Assembly: GCF_947581785.1 (NCBI RefSeq) | Contig: NZ_CANPVO010000023.1 | Coordinates: forward strand, 1 to 64,000 | Direction of reading: 5' to 3' | From: Candidatus Palauibacter polyketidifaciens | GTDB taxonomy: Bacteria > Gemmatimonadota > Gemmatimonadetes > Palauibacterales > Palauibacteraceae | Length of the DNA stretch: 64,000 nucleotides | Part shown: positions 43,009-52,193 of the stretch, in pieces | How the letters are laid out: each line of letters starts with the position of its first letter | How positions within the stretch are numbered: the stretch's first letter is position 1 | Translations under genes and position numbers: made by a program | Notes under the pieces: model-generated | The model's database searches: none | What the model was told of the DNA's origin: nothing | Seen by the model: the letters and a program-made list of their open reading frames with translations, nothing else

Positions 43009-44214
43009 TCAGCTTCCGTTACGGCCAGTGAGTCGGCGCTCTTCCCAGGCGCGGACGCGGGGGATCGCGGCGTCGAAGATGCGCTCGTAGTTGAGCCGTT
43101 CGACCTGAGCCCGGACCGCGGGGTCGAGGCGCTGCCACAGCGGCGCATACACCGCATGGTTACGCACATAGGCGTCCCAGTCGGTGGGCGCGACGGCGTC
43201 GGTGCCGAAGAGGAACCGCGTCGGGTGGCGTTCGATGAGCGCGGTCCAGGCCTTGAGGCTCGCCTCGTCGCGCACGACGTACTTCGCCACCTCGTCCCAC
43301 GAGATGTCGAGAGCGATGTGGTCGTAGAGGGGGTCGGCGAGCATGCGGTCGAGCCCGGCGACATGCCCCTCAGCGGGGGCGATGAAGCGGCCGAGGCCGG
43401 TGTGCGCCCAGATGATCGTCGCGTCCGGGTGGTCGGCGAACAGCTCCAGCAACTCGGCGGCGAAGTCCGGCGGATCGCCCGGGCGAACGTTGTCGATGTC
43501 GCAGTGGAGGATGACGACGAGCCCGATCTCCGCGGCGGTGTCGAGGATGCGGTCCAGGGCGGGGTTGCGGAGGCTCGCCGCGTGGCCGGACACCTTCGAC
43601 GACACGAACTCCTTGTGGATGCTGAACTCGCCGATGCCCGCGAACACGCCGGGGAAGGTGAGCAGGACGCGCTCGATGTGGTCCGCGGAGTACATGTCCG
43701 TCGGATTGAAGCCCGTGATCATCGGATCGACCCGGCCGCGCTCCGCCTCGGGCAGCGACAGGTACTCGCGGGCGATGACCGCGTCCACGAACGAGTAGTA
43801 GTACAGGTCCGCGTTCGACCGCAGGTAGTAGTCCGGTGCCCGGTCTCCCGACAGGAAGTAGTCCCACTTCTGCTGCAGCGGGATGCCGAACATGGCCACG
43901 CGTCCCACCCGCCCGTCCGTCATCTCCAAGAACTCCCGCGCCGCCGGGCCGCGCTGGACGTAGTTCAGGAGATGAAAGTGGGAATCGTTGAAGAGCACCG
44001 TCCCGGACGCCGTTTCCGCGGTCGTCGCCGCCATCGGGGCGCCCGTTTCGACGAAAGGCGTCGCGGGCGCGACGGGAGAGGGGGTGGCGGGCGCAGCGGA
44101 CGGCGATGCGATCGCCGCCGACGGCATCGCTTCCGGACCGCGGCCCGTCGCGCAGGCGGCGAAGAGCGCCATCGCCAATACACCCGCCGCGGGGATCCGC
44201 CGGCGCGGTGTCAC
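43009..44214 (-). CDS. exported amidohydrolase-2 family lipoprotein
   Basis: A 401-residue TIM-barrel metal hydrolase. The N-terminus has a lipobox (MALFAAC) and a long Ala/Pro/Thr linker. The barrel starts with VLFNDSHFHLLNY (HxH), and further ligands appear in VVILHCDID, IIWAHTGLGR and FLFGTDAVAP. This is the amidohydrolase-2 type, which acts as hydrolase or decarboxylase. The GTG start overlaps the TGA of the GGT-like gene (GTGA), making it the last member of a coupled operon of exported enzymes. Confidence 0.82.
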   Translation of the reverse strand: MTPRRRIPAAGVLAMALFAACATGRGPEAMPSAAIASPSAAPATPSPVAPATPFVETGAPMAATTAETASGTVLFNDSHFHLLNYVQRGPAAREFLEMTDGRVGRVAMFGIPLQQKWDYFLSGDRAPDYYLRSNADLYYYSFVDAVIAREYLSLPEAERGRVDPMITGFNPTDMYSADHIERVLLTFPGVFAGIGEFSIHKEFVSSKVSGHAASLRNPALDRILDTAAEIGLVVILHCDIDNVRPGDPPDFAAELLELFADHPDATIIWAHTGLGRFIAPAEGHVAGLDRMLADPLYDHIALDISWDEVAKYVVRDEASLKAWTALIERHPTRFLFGTDAVAPTDWDAYVRNHAVYAPLWQRLDPAVRAQVERLNYERIFDAAIPRVRAWEERRLTGRNGS

Positions 44215-46022
44215 CAGGCTACCGCGGCGCTGTTGTTGCGGTTGTGGGATGCGGCGCGCAGCGCCCCCGTGTCGGGATCGCGCTGGATCGCGACCCACAA
44301 CCCTTCGCCGCCGAAGCGGGCCTCCAGGGGGTAGATCTCCTCGTACGCGTACCCGGTCCCGTCGAGAACCTCCGGCGGGAACCTCCCGCCCGGCACACGG
44401 AACGTGAGGGCTCCGGTCGACGGGTCCGAGTTCGGCATGAAGAAATCGGGCGTATCGATCGCCTCGTCCACCGTCATCCTGAAGCGCATAAAATTCAGCA
44501 ACCCCTGGAAGGTCCGGTGGTGGAGGCCGGATCCCATCGAGGCGAAGCCGAGCACGGGCCGCCCGTCGCGGAACAGGATTCCCGTCTGAGTGGGCGCCGG
44601 CAGCCGCGACCCCGGTTCGAGCCGGGCGATCTGCGCCTGCTGGAAGGAGGCGGGGTCGCCGATCGTGATCCCGTCCACGACGATCGCCGTCTTGCCCCAC
44701 AGGACCGCGTTGATGCTGTGCGTGATCGCGGCGATGTTGCCTTCGCCGTCGATGGCAACCACGTCATCGGAGTGGCCGGGGCCGCGCGGCACCCAGGTGC
44801 CGAACGGCAGCCCGGCCTGCATGACGTTCCAGAGCCGGTCAGCGTGATCCGGCGTGACGCGCGCCTCCGGCGTGAACTCGCCGCCGACGATCGACGCGGC
44901 CACCTCTGGCGGTACGAAACCGAGCAGCGAGGCGCGGGTCACGTCGAGCGCGGTCCGCAGGGCCTCCGGCGATTCCGTCCAGTGGCCCGCGTCGAGCAGC
45001 CCGGAAGCCGCCGCGAGCCGCTGCGCCTCGATCATCGTCACGCCGCCACCGTTCGGGGGAGGGTTCGTGTACAGCTCCCAGCCCTCCCCAAGGTCCGCCA
45101 CGAGCGGCTCGTCCCAGATGACCTTGTAGGCCGCGAGGTCCTCGACGGTCATCCGACCCCCGTCGGCCTGGATCGCGGCCGCCGCCTTCTCGGCCCACGG
45201 CCCGCCGTACATGTAGCCGGTCCCCTGCTCGGCCACCGCGCGCAGCGTCGCCGCCAGCGCGGGCTGGCGCAGGACGTCCCCCTCGACGTACGGAGAGCCA
45301 TCCCCCCTCAGGAACGTCGCCTTCGTCTCCGGAAGTCGCGCGAGATCCGCGGCCCGCCCCTCCCAGTAGCCCTCCACCTTCTTCGAGATGGGGAAGCCCT
45401 GCTCGGCGACGTGGATCGAGGGCTTGAAGATCTCCGCCCACGGGAGCCGTCCGAAACGCTCATGCGCCGCCCCGACCCCCTTCATGAACCCACCCACGAG
45501 CGCCGTGCGCCCGCTGACCTCGGTCCCGTACATCCCGTCGGGAGACGACAGATCGATGCCGCCGGGGATGTTCGCGGGATCGTACTCGCCGAGCACCGTG
45601 TTCCACTCGGCGTTCATCGTGAAGACCCGGTCCGTGCCCGCGTCGTAGTAGACGAGCGACAGGATGCCGAAGTAGCTGATCGGCGCGCCCGCGGTGAGCG
45701 CGACCTGCATGAGCGAGGTCGTCATCGCGGCGTCGATCGCGTTCCCTCCTTGCTTCAGCGCCTCCAGTCCGGCGCGCGCCGCGAGCCCGTTGTAGGCGAC
45801 GGTGACCGCTCCGTTCTCGCCGGTGGCGACGCCGGCCTCCGTCCGGTCCACGAGTTGCGCCTCCATGAACCGCTCGTAGTCGGCGGCCCAGCGCTCCGGC
45901 GAGAGATCCGGCTCCGCCTGGCACGCCGCCAGCACCAGGACGACGGCGAGGCGCGCGAACGGGCGGCCACGTACGGATCGGCCCGCCGAGCGGCGCGCGG
46001 AACGACTCGCGGCCGGGCTCAT
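44211..46022 (-). CDS. gamma-glutamyltransferase-like lipoprotein with altered nucleophile region
   Basis: A 603-residue protein of the GGT/Ntn hydrolase family. A basic N-region and lipobox VLAAC predict export. Hallmarks include GGNAIDAAMTTSLM, the subunit-border region and GILFRDGRPVLGFASMGSG. The autocleavage site in classical GGTs has Thr (TTHYSVVD). Here the aligned stretch is GHSDDVVAIDGEGN, with Ser418 as the candidate nucleophile, and the usual Gly-Gly of the oxyanion region is replaced (GSGLHH). Enzyme activity may differ from glutathione cleavage. ATG 46022 overlaps the stop of the S9 gene by four bases. Confidence 0.78.
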   Translation of the reverse strand: MSPAASRSARRSAGRSVRGRPFARLAVVLVLAACQAEPDLSPERWAADYERFMEAQLVDRTEAGVATGENGAVTVAYNGLAARAGLEALKQGGNAIDAAMTTSLMQVALTAGAPISYFGILSLVYYDAGTDRVFTMNAEWNTVLGEYDPANIPGGIDLSSPDGMYGTEVSGRTALVGGFMKGVGAAHERFGRLPWAEIFKPSIHVAEQGFPISKKVEGYWEGRAADLARLPETKATFLRGDGSPYVEGDVLRQPALAATLRAVAEQGTGYMYGGPWAEKAAAAIQADGGRMTVEDLAAYKVIWDEPLVADLGEGWELYTNPPPNGGGVTMIEAQRLAAASGLLDAGHWTESPEALRTALDVTRASLLGFVPPEVAASIVGGEFTPEARVTPDHADRLWNVMQAGLPFGTWVPRGPGHSDDVVAIDGEGNIAAITHSINAVLWGKTAIVVDGITIGDPASFQQAQIARLEPGSRLPAPTQTGILFRDGRPVLGFASMGSGLHHRTFQGLLNFMRFRMTVDEAIDTPDFFMPNSDPSTGALTFRVPGGRFPPEVLDGTGYAYEEIYPLEARFGGEGLWVAIQRDPDTGALRAASHNRNNSAAVAW

Positions 46023-48139
46023 TGGTCGGACGTCGCGGACGGACGAAGCCACTGTTCCCACCATTCGAGTTGGACCCACATCCGGTGCACCATGCGCCAC
46101 GGGGTCCATCCCCCGTGGTAGGAGTCGGGATAGCGCACGAACTTCGCGGGCACCTGCTGCTTCCGCAGCGCCACGTACATCTGCTCGGCCTCCTCGATCG
46201 GCACCCGGTGGTCCGATTCCCCGTGGACGAAGAGGGTCGGCGTCGTCACGCCCTTCGCGTGGATGATGGGGGAGGAACGCAGCAGGTTCTCCAGACCTCG
46301 CTCCTCCCACGGCGGCCCATAGAACTCGCTCTCCTTCGTGCGGGGGATGTCCGCGACGGCGTAGTCGCTGACCCAGTTGGAGATCGAAGCCCCGGCGATG
46401 GCGGCGGCGAAGCGATCCGTCTGCGTGATGACCCAGTTCGTGAGGTATCCCCCGTAGGAATACCCGGTCACGCCCATGCGCGCGGTGTCGATGTCGTACG
46501 TCTCGATCGCGTGGTCGACACCCGCCATCACGTCGTCGTAGTCGTTGAAGCCCCAGCCGCCCCAGGTCCCCCAGCGGAAGTCCTCGCCGTATCCGGTCGA
46601 GGCCCGCGGGTTGGTGAACAGGACCATGTAGCCCTGCGCCGCGAGGAGCTGCTGGTCGAACGAGAACGTGTTGCCGTAGGCGCCGTGCGGTCCGCCGTGC
46701 ATCTGCAGGACCAGCGGGAATCCGCCCTGCCCGGCGGCGTACCCGCGCCCCGGCAGCATCCACCCTTCGACCTCCGTCCCATCCGGACTCCGGAACGAGA
46801 GCCGTTCCGGGCTCGACAGTGCGATCTCGGCGAGCAGGTCGCGATTCACCTCGCTCAGCCGCACCTCGTCATCCGCGTCCGCCCCCACGTCCGCGACCCA
46901 GACATCCCCCGGTTCCGTCGGCGCCGTGGCTCGGAACGCGACGCGCGAGAAATCCCCCGAGAAGGAGAAGCTCCCGAGCCGGCGGTCCCCCGCCGTCACC
47001 TGCTCGACCGCCCCCCCTCCCTCGGCGACGCGGAAGAGGTGCGTGTTGCCGCGAATCCCGGCGGAGAAGTAGACGTGCCCGCCGTCCGCGCTCACGGTGG
47101 GTCCGCCGGGGATGAGGTCCCACTCCGCAGTGAGGTTGCGGAGCCGCGTCCCGCTCTCCGCGTCGAATACGAACAGGTCGTTCGGCGCCCCGCGGTCGCG
47201 CGCCTCCGCGATGATGATGTCGAGGCCTTCGTTGCCCCGGACCACGAGCCGCGCGCCGTCGGCGGACCACGCGGGGGAGGAGTAGTTGTATCCGTCGTCC
47301 GTGAGCCGGTTCACGTCGCCATCGAGGTCGACGACCCAGAGATCCGACCGCTCGTACGAGTGTTCATCGCGCTGGTGCGCGTCCGCGGTGAACGCGAGCC
47401 GTCGGCCGTCGGGACTCCAGGCGAGCCCGGAGGCGTCGAAGCCGAGTTCCGTGAGCCGCCGCGCTTCTCCCCCCTCCGCCGACAGCAGGTAGACCTCGCG
47501 GGGAGGCGTCGCGTTCGGGTCGCGCGGATCCGGGAGATAGCCGCGCCGGTCGAAGCGGTAGTTCATCCAGTCGTACTCGCGTCCGTCGAAGCGCTCGACC
47601 GTGCGGCGCTCGAAGTCGGAGGCGTAGGACGGCTCCGGTGGCGGCCCGGGCGGCGTGGGCCGGGTGAAGGCGATCCAGCGGCCGTCCGGGCTGAAGACGG
47701 GAGAACCGCCGAGTCCCTCGAGTTGAAACGCCTCCCCCGCCGGCCGGTCCATGCGGAGGAACCACGTGCTCCCGGCGCCCGACCCGCCCGGGTCCGGCCG
47801 GTTCGACGTGAAGACGAGGTGGCGCCCATCCGGCGTCCAGCGGGGCGAGGAGGCGCTGAAGCTCGGGCTCGTCACCCGCGTGGCCTCCCCGGAGCCGTCG
47901 GCGTTCGCCAGCCGGATCTCGCTGTGGCGGCGGTTCTCCTCCTCGAGGACCGTCGTCACGACGTAGGCCACGCGCGAACCATCGGGCGAGAGGGCCGGGC
48001 TCCCCGCGTCCTTCAACCGGTAGTAGTCCGCGAGTTCGAGCGGCCGTCCCTCCTGCGAGGCGAGCGGGGCCGGTACGACGGCGCTGTGGACGCTGAAGGC
48101 CGCGACCGACGAGAACAGGGACGAGAAGCGAACGCGCAT
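46019..48139 (-). CDS. S9 prolyl-oligopeptidase family peptidase, exported
   Basis: A 706-residue secreted peptidase. A signal peptide precedes a beta-propeller of WD40/PD40-type blades (SPALSPDGSRVAYV, SPRWTPDGRHLVFTS, SPVFSPDGRWIAFT, GLAWSPDGRRLAFT) that filters peptides. The C-terminal alpha/beta hydrolase has Ser in TGYSYGGYLT (near residue 560), Asp in VHGESDHRVP and His in PDSYHGGW. This is the acylaminoacyl-peptidase/DPP type. AGGAGG lies 6 bases before the ATG, one of the best ribosome sites in the window. It follows the PQQ-cytochrome gene by 29 bp. Confidence 0.92.
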   Translation of the reverse strand: MRVRFSSLFSSVAAFSVHSAVVPAPLASQEGRPLELADYYRLKDAGSPALSPDGSRVAYVVTTVLEEENRRHSEIRLANADGSGEATRVTSPSFSASSPRWTPDGRHLVFTSNRPDPGGSGAGSTWFLRMDRPAGEAFQLEGLGGSPVFSPDGRWIAFTRPTPPGPPPEPSYASDFERRTVERFDGREYDWMNYRFDRRGYLPDPRDPNATPPREVYLLSAEGGEARRLTELGFDASGLAWSPDGRRLAFTADAHQRDEHSYERSDLWVVDLDGDVNRLTDDGYNYSSPAWSADGARLVVRGNEGLDIIIAEARDRGAPNDLFVFDAESGTRLRNLTAEWDLIPGGPTVSADGGHVYFSAGIRGNTHLFRVAEGGGAVEQVTAGDRRLGSFSFSGDFSRVAFRATAPTEPGDVWVADVGADADDEVRLSEVNRDLLAEIALSSPERLSFRSPDGTEVEGWMLPGRGYAAGQGGFPLVLQMHGGPHGAYGNTFSFDQQLLAAQGYMVLFTNPRASTGYGEDFRWGTWGGWGFNDYDDVMAGVDHAIETYDIDTARMGVTGYSYGGYLTNWVITQTDRFAAAIAGASISNWVSDYAVADIPRTKESEFYGPPWEERGLENLLRSSPIIHAKGVTTPTLFVHGESDHRVPIEEAEQMYVALRKQQVPAKFVRYPDSYHGGWTPWRMVHRMWVQLEWWEQWLRPSATSDQ

Positions 48140-48168
48140 CGCGAGCCTCCTGGAGCGGATCCGGCTGC

Positions 48169-50073
48169 CTAGCGAGGCAGCCGGTAGGCGAGAAGAAGGT
48201 TTCCGGGCATTTGGCCGAAAAGATCGTATCCCGAGTTGACGAGGACGTAGCCGCGCGCGACGACGGGTCCGGGGCCGTCGAGGGCGCCGCCCCGGCCCGG
48301 CACGCCGTTTACGGTCTCGAACTCGCGCGCAGTGTCGATATCCCAGAGAACGGAGCCGTCCTCCGTCGAGAAGGCGCGCAGGTGGCCGTCCAGGCTCCCG
48401 GCAAGCACCGCCCCTTCGATCGCGGTGGGTGCCGCGGAGAAGAAGGGCATGCAACCCGCGCGGCCCGCGCACACGGACGGATCGGGGGGAGCGTGCCAGA
48501 GGACTTCTCCGCCGGCGAGTTCCAGGGCGTAGACGCCGGGGGTGGGCGGCTCCTCCGCGTTCATCTGCGTGGGGGCACCGGAACGCGGGTCCGAGATGAT
48601 CGCGAACGGGTTGTCGACGTTCGGCACGTAGGCCCGACGTCCGTCGGACGTGAGACCCCAGTGGATGCCACCGAGCGAGCTCCCCCTCCCGACCCGGCGC
48701 GCCCACACGAGTTCGCCTTCCGAGTCGGGATCCAGGGCCCACACCATGCCGGATTTCTGCCCGGCGATGAGGAGCTGGGAGCCGTCCTCGGCGGTGACGA
48801 TGATCGGAGCCATCCCGAAGTCGTGGTCCGGCCCCGTCGGCGCGGGACAGTTCTGGAAGCGGGGCGAAAGGCAGGACATGTTCCAGGCGTCGTCGGCGCG
48901 CCCCTGGAAGGTCCAGCGGCCCTCGCCCGTCTCCATGTCGAGCGCGGTGATCGCGTCGCTCCCGCCCGTCGTCGGCCGCGTGTAGTTCTCGCCGGTCCCG
49001 ATGTAAAGGAGGCCTCGCGCGGCGTCGACCGTCGGGCTCGACCACACGGGCGCCCCGGAGGGCGCGAAGAGCCGGGTCCCGGCCTCGTTCTCTCCCGTGT
49101 GTCGCGGTTCCTCGGCCACGGTCCGGAACTCCCAGAGCGGTTCGCCCGTCTCCGCCGAGAAGGCGGCGACGCCTCCGCTGGATGTGCAGCACTCGTAGGT
49201 CGGGTCGCCGGCGCTGATGATCTCCATCGAGGAGAGGGGGACGAAGACGCGGCCCTCGTGGACGGTCGCGCTCCCCGTGACGACGTGATCCGGGTGGGTC
49301 CCGGCCGCGGCCCGCCAGTGGAGGGCGCCGGTCGTCGCGTCGATCGCGTACACGTTCGTGGCGAAGTCGGCGAAGAAGGCGGACTGCCCGCCGTCGGGGC
49401 CGTCGCCGATCGCGATCGCGCCGCGCACCGCCGCGTCGCCCGAGAACACCCAGTGCACGCAACCGCTCTCCAGGTCGATGGAATACACCTCGCCGTACGC
49501 CGAGCCGACGATGATCCGGTCGTCGATCACCGCCGGTTTCGAGCGCACCTCGCTCACGTCCGGGAAGCCGAAGGCCCAGGCGAGTTCGAGGTTCGGCAGG
49601 TCCGCAGCCGCGAATCCCGCGCGGGCCGCATCCGCGAAGCCCGTCTCGCCGCCGCCGCCGCCCCAGCCCGACCAGTGCACGACGCCCTCCGCCCGCGGCG
49701 AGCTCGCGCAGAAGGCGGAGGATGGGAGGCGGGTCTCGACCAGCGTCCGGCCGGTGAGCCACTCCGCCACGGCGCGGCGCTCGTCGGGTGTGAGATCCTC
49801 GCCGTGTCGGCGCATGCGGCCGCCCTCCAGCGAACTGAGGACCGCCCGGGGCGTCATCGCGCCGAGCGTGGTGAGGCCCGGGGCGCGCACCGTGCGCTGC
49901 CCGGAATGACACTCCGCGCACGAGGCGGCGTACACGCGCATGCCGGGACTGTCATCCATGAGGGGCGGATCGAGCAGCCCCCGCGCCGGCTCCTGGGCGA
50001 CGGCCGGCCCGGCTCCGACAGTCAGAGCAATGCCGGCCAGTACGCCGGTGAAAGCAGCGGCAACAATGCGCAT
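48169..50073 (-). CDS. PQQ-type beta-propeller protein with N-terminal cytochrome c domain
   Basis: A 634-residue exported protein. Signal peptide (ending VAQ), then a cytochrome c domain with CAECH at about residue 52, then an eight-bladed PQQ-type propeller (SKPAVIDDRIIVGSAYGEVYSID, SSPTVDAARGLLYIGTGENY, GHLRAFSTEDGSVLWDID). The adjacent cysteines in YECCTSSGG could form the vicinal disulfide seen in PQQ alcohol dehydrogenases. The haem-first order resembles polyvinyl-alcohol dehydrogenase rather than methanol dehydrogenase. The substrate is unknown. First gene of the operon with the S9, GGT-like and amidohydrolase genes. GGAG is 9 bases before the ATG. Confidence 0.83.
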   Translation of the reverse strand: MRIVAAAFTGVLAGIALTVGAGPAVAQEPARGLLDPPLMDDSPGMRVYAASCAECHSGQRTVRAPGLTTLGAMTPRAVLSSLEGGRMRRHGEDLTPDERRAVAEWLTGRTLVETRLPSSAFCASSPRAEGVVHWSGWGGGGGETGFADAARAGFAAADLPNLELAWAFGFPDVSEVRSKPAVIDDRIIVGSAYGEVYSIDLESGCVHWVFSGDAAVRGAIAIGDGPDGGQSAFFADFATNVYAIDATTGALHWRAAAGTHPDHVVTGSATVHEGRVFVPLSSMEIISAGDPTYECCTSSGGVAAFSAETGEPLWEFRTVAEEPRHTGENEAGTRLFAPSGAPVWSSPTVDAARGLLYIGTGENYTRPTTGGSDAITALDMETGEGRWTFQGRADDAWNMSCLSPRFQNCPAPTGPDHDFGMAPIIVTAEDGSQLLIAGQKSGMVWALDPDSEGELVWARRVGRGSSLGGIHWGLTSDGRRAYVPNVDNPFAIISDPRSGAPTQMNAEEPPTPGVYALELAGGEVLWHAPPDPSVCAGRAGCMPFFSAAPTAIEGAVLAGSLDGHLRAFSTEDGSVLWDIDTAREFETVNGVPGRGGALDGPGPVVARGYVLVNSGYDLFGQMPGNLLLAYRLPR

Positions 50074-50173
50074 CGGGCGTTTCTCCGGAACGGGGTCGAG
50101 AGAACCCGTGGAACATAGGCCCTCACGTTCCGTTGCGGCACGGCGCGCCGGCGGCGGCGGTTGGGGCGAGCGG

Positions 50174-51319
50174 CTAGCGGCGGATGGGGCGCGCCGCCCC
50201 GATCACGCGGTGCACGATGAGATCGGCCACCGCGTCGGCCTGTATCCCATCGTGGTCGCCGGTGCCGCGCCAGTGGGTCTGGGCCACGACGACGAGTTGC
50301 CGATCCGGCACGACCCACACGAACTGGCCGCCGTAGCCCCACAGCACGAACGCGGACACGTCGCCGCCGCCCTGGCGGTCGCTCCACGTCTGATAGCCGT
50401 ACCCCGCGTCGCGCAGGACGTAGCCGATCTCGCCCACCTCGACGAGCCGCCCGATCTGTGCCTCCACCCACATCCGGGACACGATCTGCCCAGAGCCGGA
50501 ACGTCCGCCCTGCAGCAGGAGCTGGCCGACCTTCGCGGCGTCCCGGGGACGGAGCGCCAGCGCGGCGCCGCCCACGATCACGCTGTCCTGCATCACCGGC
50601 CAGCGCTTGTTCCCGATCCCGAGCGGGTCCAACAACTCCCGCTCGGCGAACTCGAGCGCACTGCCCTCGACGACGTTCTCCACGATCACCGTGAGCAGGT
50701 GCGACCCGCCGGTGTTGTAGATGAACCGCCCGCCCGGCGGGGCAACGATGGGCAGGTCGAGGACGTATCCGACGGGCCGGCCGGAACGGACCCACGGGCC
50801 GAAGTCCTCCTCGTCGGACCACTGCATGCCGCTCGTCATCGTGAGGAGATCGCGCACGCGGATGCCGCCATGCTCGGACCGCAGCGACGGATGCCCCAGC
50901 CGGTCCGTCATCAGATCCTCCGGATCCAGAAGTCCGCGGTCCGAGGCGAGGCCGACGAGCAGCGCCGTGACCGTCTTCGTGACGGACCGCATGTCGAAGG
51001 CCGAATCCCGGTGCATGCCGCCGAAGTACGCCTCCTCGACGAGCCGCCCGTTCCGGACCGCGACGAGGGCCCGGATGTTCGGCACGGCGCCCGCCGCGTC
51101 CTCGAATGCACTCCCCAGCAGCTCCGGATCGAATCCCTCCGCTTCGGGCGTCGACATCGCCCACGCTCGCGAAAGATCGATCGGCGCGGGCACCGGATCG
51201 GGTCCGGCCCCGGGATCCTCCGGAACCGCCGGCGCAACCGGGTCGCCGCACGCTGCCAGCGCCGCCAGCGCTCCGAGCGTCGCCGCCTGGAAGGCTTCGC
51301 CCGGGCAGGCGGCCCGCAC
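50174..51319 (-). CDS. serine hydrolase of the beta-lactamase/class C family, lipoprotein
   Basis: A 381-residue penicillin-binding-protein-like hydrolase. From GTG 51319 (GAGG 7 bases upstream) the N-terminus reads VRAACPGEAFQAATLGALAALAACG, a lipoprotein signal. The nucleophile lies in MRSVTKTVTALL (SxxK) and the second motif is IYNTGGSHLL (Tyr). GYGYQTW and GYGGQFVWVVPDR are the C-terminal strand and its neighbour. Such proteins act as esterases or D-aminopeptidases. It starts 28 bp after the sterol-desaturase-like gene. The reading frame extends further upstream but without a ribosome site. Confidence 0.82.
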   Translation of the reverse strand: MRAACPGEAFQAATLGALAALAACGDPVAPAVPEDPGAGPDPVPAPIDLSRAWAMSTPEAEGFDPELLGSAFEDAAGAVPNIRALVAVRNGRLVEEAYFGGMHRDSAFDMRSVTKTVTALLVGLASDRGLLDPEDLMTDRLGHPSLRSEHGGIRVRDLLTMTSGMQWSDEEDFGPWVRSGRPVGYVLDLPIVAPPGGRFIYNTGGSHLLTVIVENVVEGSALEFAERELLDPLGIGNKRWPVMQDSVIVGGAALALRPRDAAKVGQLLLQGGRSGSGQIVSRMWVEAQIGRLVEVGEIGYVLRDAGYGYQTWSDRQGGGDVSAFVLWGYGGQFVWVVPDRQLVVVAQTHWRGTGDHDGIQADAVADLIVHRVIGAARPIRR

Positions 51320-51347
51320 CCTCCCACCTCGCCCTCGCGAGGCCTGC

Positions 51348-52154
51348 CTACTCGTGGCGCCTCCGCCGGAACGGCATTGAGAGCATCCCGCGCAGCGTCC
51401 CCCATTCCGAGCGGTCCACGTTCTCGAGCCCGAGGCGGATCTCGCGCGGCTCGCATCGGAGCCGGAAGCTCCCGAAGGCCCGGTCCCAGAACGAGAAGAT
51501 GCTCGAGTAGTTCGAGTCGGTCTCGGGCTGGTAGTCGGAATGATGGACCCAGTGAATCCACGGGGTGACAATGAGCCAGCGCAGGCATCGGTCCACCCGG
51601 TCGGGCAATCGCACGTTGCTGTGGTGGAAGAGGATGATCGGGAGGAGGATCGCCTCGTAGACCAGGAGTTCGGCCACCGTCACCCCGAGGAGGGGAAGTA
51701 CGGCGAGCCGCGCGATCGAGGAGAGCACGATCTCCCCCGTGTGGAAGCGGAGACCCGACGTGGCGTCCAGTTCCGCATCTGAGTGGTGGACCTGGTGGAA
51801 GCGCCACAGGAACCGGACCCGGTGGTTCAGCCGGTGCCACAGGTACTGCCACGCATCGAAGATCACGACCGCGAGCCCGATCCTCGCCCACACCGGGAGT
51901 TCGAGCAGGTGAAGGAGGCCGAAATCGCGTTCCCTTGCCGCTTCGGTCACGAACAGCGTGGCCGCGGCGAAGATGACGGCCGCCACCGCCGCGTTCCCCA
52001 CGCCGAGGGCGAGGTTCCGCGCTCCGTGCCCCGCCCTCGCGCTCCGACCCTCGAACATTGGGAGGACGCCCTCGACCAGCCACAGGATGGCGAGCGCGAT
52101 GGCGGCTCCCGTCGCTTTCAGAGTGGTGGGATCATCGAACACGGGAGCGAACAT
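51348..52154 (-). CDS. sterol desaturase/fatty acid hydroxylase family protein
   Basis: A 268-residue di-iron membrane oxygenase. Helices lie near residues 12-35, 50-75, 85-105 and 150-180. The histidine clusters HRLNH (residues about 107-111), HQVHHSD and HWVHHSDYQPETDSNY supply the di-iron ligands. Members hydroxylate or desaturate sterols, hopanoids, carotenoids or fatty acids. Here no lipid-synthesis gene adjoins, so the substrate is open. Likely one transcript with the serine hydrolase. Confidence 0.88.
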   Translation of the reverse strand: MFAPVFDDPTTLKATGAAIALAILWLVEGVLPMFEGRSARAGHGARNLALGVGNAAVAAVIFAAATLFVTEAARERDFGLLHLLELPVWARIGLAVVIFDAWQYLWHRLNHRVRFLWRFHQVHHSDAELDATSGLRFHTGEIVLSSIARLAVLPLLGVTVAELLVYEAILLPIILFHHSNVRLPDRVDRCLRWLIVTPWIHWVHHSDYQPETDSNYSSIFSFWDRAFGSFRLRCEPREIRLGLENVDRSEWGTLRGMLSMPFRRRRHE

Positions 52155-52193
52155 AGCCCGGCGGGCCGGATTCCGGCACCGGCCGGCGACCCT

